This document shows, one piece after another, positions 6,163 to 7,839 of a stretch of DNA of 7,839 bases (position 1 is its first letter; each line of letters starts with the position of its first letter). Position numbers and translations under genes: made by a program. The stretch comes from Acidobacteriota bacterium (GTDB lineage: Bacteria > Acidobacteriota > Terriglobia > Terriglobales > Acidobacteriaceae): contig JAJZAL010000242.1 in NCBI GenBank assembly GCA_021799405.1, positions 1 to 7,839 of the forward strand, read 5' to 3'. Below the pieces are notes generated by a model. The model had not been told where the DNA came from. It worked only from the letters and a program-made list of their open reading frames with translations, and searched no databases.

Positions 6163-7056
6163 ATGGACGGTAGCAACAATATGAATTCGAGAAGAATTTC
6201 GGCGAAGGAAGGACGTCCCAGCAACCTAGCGCTCTATCGGGAATACTGGTCTCCAGCGGAAAGCATCACTCCGCTGAATGGTGCCGTAATGAACTGCGCC
6301 GAATGGTTCCAGTTGTATGGCGGCTACATCTTCCGGACGTTCAGCACCGGTGAAGCGACTGACTCCTTCGAAATTCCAGAGACGATGTGCGCCTACATCC
6401 GGAGTCGTCTGGAAAGGATCACGACCGAATCTGCGGAACGAGAGCAACCAGCCGGCTCTGAACAGCCTCGATGCGCGTTGATGAACAAATCGGGCAATCC
6501 ATCCGATGCCCAGTTAGCCCGCTGGTTCGTACCACCCCTCAACCCGAGCTTAACTACTGCCCTTCCACCGCTTCACCTCTCGAAGAAAGCATGGGAAAGA
6601 TCTGTATCGCTCGCGCGGAAACTGATGACTGTGGCCCGACGCCAGCCATATCTGGTGCGTAGCGCTGTGTCGGGGTACTGCTACGCCGCGACAACTCATC
6701 GCTACGTAATCATCAGCGATGCACATGATGCCGAATACGGCAAGATGCTCTTCAAGTTGGTAGACGAACTTGACCTCGACGGTCCGACTCTTCGCTATGT
6801 GGGATTCCGGGCAGGGGCCCGCCAGAACGCTGTGCAGGCCCTGGCCAGGTCATTCGGCCTGCCTTCTGCGCCCGGTGACTATGAGACTGCCAACAACCTC
6901 GAAAGCCTTGCCCGCCTGAACCACCTCGGCATCCGGATTTGCTGGGGTGACTCGCACCGTTCCAGCCCAGAATGGCATCAGGTCGCCGTTCTAGCTGCGG
7001 TCACGGAATTGTGGCGCTGTGTCACCAGTACGAAAAGGTTCCATTCTGCACTGTAA
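6163..7056 (+). CDS. 297-aa protein of unknown function
   Basis: I do not recognise this family. The ATG at 6163 has GAGG 6 nt upstream (GAGGATCCTC ATG); an in-frame ATG at 6181 is a weaker alternative. The protein appears soluble: no signal peptide or membrane segment is evident. The N-terminal 90 residues include NCAEWFQLYGGYIFRTF, followed by a polar, low-conservation-looking stretch at about 85-135. From about 140 a mixed alpha/beta region follows, with GYCYAATTHRYVIISD, a VDELDLDGPTLRYVGFR segment, then helices around ARQNAVQALARSFGL and a C-terminal LGIRICWGD. No tyrosine-recombinase, HTH or nuclease signature was found. It is on the same strand as the recombinase pair but 446 bp downstream, so probably has its own promoter. 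It could be a third component of the recombinase module, or cargo. Confidence 0.7.
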   Translation: MDGSNNMNSRRISAKEGRPSNLALYREYWSPAESITPLNGAVMNCAEWFQLYGGYIFRTFSTGEATDSFEIPETMCAYIRSRLERITTESAEREQPAGSEQPRCALMNKSGNPSDAQLARWFVPPLNPSLTTALPPLHLSKKAWERSVSLARKLMTVARRQPYLVRSAVSGYCYAATTHRYVIISDAHDAEYGKMLFKLVDELDLDGPTLRYVGFRAGARQNAVQALARSFGLPSAPGDYETANNLESLARLNHLGIRICWGDSHRSSPEWHQVAVLAAVTELWRCVTSTKRFHSAL

Positions 7057-7058
7057 CC

Positions 7059-7085
7059 GCAGTCGACCAGATTCTGGTTGTCTGC
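7059..7085 (+). terminator. hairpin just after the 297-aa gene, possible terminator without a T-run
   Basis: Two nt after the TAA at 7054-7056 there is a strong hairpin. GCAG (7059-7062) pairs with CTGC (7082-7085), and CGACCAG (7064-7070) pairs with CTGGTTG (7074-7080) with one G-U pair, leaving a single T-T mismatch and an ATT loop. No T-run follows, so a standard rho-independent terminator is not met; a transcript-end stabilising or attenuating structure is likely. Confidence 0.4.
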
Positions 7086-7327
7086 AAGGAAACTCTCTCA
7101 AGGGAGGCGGAAAACTGCATTTGTGGCCGCAGTGAAAGCCTTAATGAGAGACAGGATGCAAATTGCAAACCAAACTCAACTTGTGTCTTCGACTGCGCTT
7201 GAGTGCTCGACAGTGCAACTCGGTGCAGCAAGCTTCGACTGGAGTTTGGTGGACTTTCAAGAGGTTAGAATCGGCAGCAGCAGCGGCGCTGGTTATCTCA
7301 TTTCACGATGCAGACCGATTCACTTTG
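7086..7327. other. intergenic stretch with no supported gene
   Basis: Nothing convincing is encoded here. Plus-strand open frames of up to about 90 codons exist, but the longest has only a non-ATG start and no ribosome binding site, and the peptide lacks recognisable features. The stretch looks less G/C-rich than the recombinase genes, as expected of noncoding DNA or an element edge. Confidence 0.4.
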
Positions 7328-7345
7328 GACGCTTCTCGAAGCGTC
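7328..7345. repeat. perfect 8-bp inverted repeat GACGCTTC-TC-GAAGCGTC
   Basis: GACGCTTC (7328-7335) and GAAGCGTC (7338-7345) are perfect inverted copies with a 2-nt centre. There is no T-run, so it is not an intrinsic terminator on either strand. It lies between the unknown 297-aa gene and the end of the converging oxidoreductase gene. It could be a dimeric-protein operator, a bidirectional transcript-end hairpin or part of a recombinase crossover site. Confidence 0.5.
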
Positions 7346-7375
7346 AGATAGACTAACCGGAGCAGGTAAAAGCGT

Positions 7376-7398
7376 GTCACAAGTGTCGCGATAGTGAC
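7376..7398. repeat. short inverted repeat GTCAC-13-GTGAC
   Basis: GTCAC (7376-7380) and GTGAC (7394-7398) are inverted with a 13-nt spacer, immediately downstream (minus strand) of the oxidoreductase stop codon. It is short enough to be chance but adds to the cluster of symmetric sequence at this possible element edge. Confidence 0.25.
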
Positions 7399-7403
7399 TG
7401 CCA

Positions 7404-7839
7404 TCACCTTGAACGAATTGCTACAGATAATAGGTGCAGCAGCGCAAACCAACTTCTTGGGTTCAGCAGGTCGAGGCCGGCAGACAAGCGTGATACACGC
7501 ACCAACTCTTGCGGGGGGTAGTCGGGAGGCAATTTCGCCATCAGTTTCGCTGCCGTGTCTCGACTCACAGGTGCCTTGTCTCGCTTGGCGCGCTCAAGCA
7601 ACTTCGGAAGCTGTTTGATCGTCGGGTCAGGGCAATACGCAGGCGTTCCAGGTTGGAAGCGCCATGATTCGGACAGTGATCCCGCATCCAGCGAGTCAAA
7701 GCCCACCGCGTCAAGCAGATCCATTACCGTCTTCTTTGATTGAGCATTCTCGCCGGCGACAGGGAGAGCAATTCTTTTCTTCGCTCCGCGCGGAACGGCC
7801 TTCTTGAGCAGACTGTCTGCGACGATGTTGTTCATAGCC
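7404..7839 (-). CDS. NAD(P)-binding oxidoreductase, F420:NADP reductase-like (COG2085 type), 3' part
   Basis: The minus-strand frame is open from the right edge to a TGA at 7404-7406, giving about 145 codons. The sequence AMNNIVADSL matches the K-A/V-F-N-N-I strand-helix of the COG2085 / NADPH-dependent F420 reductase-like family, so the Met at 7833-7835 is internal and the real start is beyond the window. Further family features are RIALPVAGENAQSK and VGFDSLDAGSLSESWR followed by FQPGTPAY. These enzymes use an N-terminal Rossmann fold (outside this window) to bind NADP(H); the substrate here is unknown and F420 use should not be assumed. The last 25 or so residues (NPRSWFALLHLLSVAIRSR) do not resemble anything I recall from the family, so the C-terminus may be replaced by foreign DNA. 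It converges with the upstream genes. Confidence 0.8.
   Translation of the reverse strand, partial: AMNNIVADSLLKKAVPRGAKKRIALPVAGENAQSKKTVMDLLDAVGFDSLDAGSLSESWRFQPGTPAYCPDPTIKQLPKLLERAKRDKAPVSRDTAAKLMAKLPPDYPPQELVRVSRLSAGLDLLNPRSWFALLHLLSVAIRSR

Noticed and set aside
7059..7085. Standard rho-independent terminator
   Set aside because: The stem is convincing but no T-run follows on either strand, so only a terminator-like hairpin is reported at low confidence.
7078..7356. Possible 92-aa plus-strand gene after the 297-aa gene
   Set aside because: It has a TTG start only, no Shine-Dalgarno, begins inside a hairpin and runs through the 7328 palindrome; the peptide has no family features.
1..7839. 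CRISPR array, tRNA or other structured RNA gene
   Set aside because: No regularly spaced repeats, no tRNA cloverleaf or CCA end, and no riboswitch-like core were seen.

Overview
The window is GC-rich and looks like an accessory region of a high-GC proteobacterium. That assignment rests on base composition, the type of IS3-family transposase relic near the left end, and a bacterial dinucleotide-binding oxidoreductase at the right end. The species cannot be named from the sequence. There are no rRNA, tRNA or CRISPR features.

Left part (1-827): a small winged helix-turn-helix protein of the excisionase/MerR-like type (73-288) is followed by about 540 bp without an intact gene. That stretch holds the decayed 3' end of an IS3-family transposase on the minus strand (487-633, with its frame continuing to 340 beyond a stop) and several short inverted repeats.

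Centre (828-5716): two very large genes on the plus strand overlap by 4 bp (GTGA), with a strong ribosome binding site for the second. The second, 789 aa, is a tyrosine recombinase with every expected catalytic residue (R571, K610, H695-x-x-R698, H761, Y771) behind a long N-terminal region of unknown function. The first, 840 aa from the preferred start, has no simple annotation. By eye it carries two degenerate tyrosine-recombinase-like domains in tandem. The middle one keeps R, R and Y but has T and Q at the two His positions. The C-terminal one keeps R, K, R and GHW but has no Tyr. I infer that the two proteins work together, with the first as a structural or DNA-binding partner of the active second.

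Right part (5717-7839): a 446-bp gap holds a coding-like minus-strand frame without a start (5764-5967) and a strongly ribosome-bound 7-codon reading frame (6051-6074). A 297-aa protein of unknown family follows (6163-7056), with a hairpin just after its stop. Next come about 350 bp containing a perfect 8-bp inverted repeat (7328-7345). The 3' part of a minus-strand COG2085-type NAD(P)-binding oxidoreductase gene runs off the right edge; this looks like ordinary chromosome and may mark the boundary of the mobile module.

Taken together, the likely unit is a recombinase-driven mobile element or genomic-island integration module: HTH/excisionase-like protein, pseudo-recombinase, active recombinase, and possibly the unknown 297-aa protein. 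It is comparable in principle to Tn554-type, RIT-type or Gamma-Mobile-Trio multi-recombinase modules, but I cannot assign it to any of them from sequence alone.
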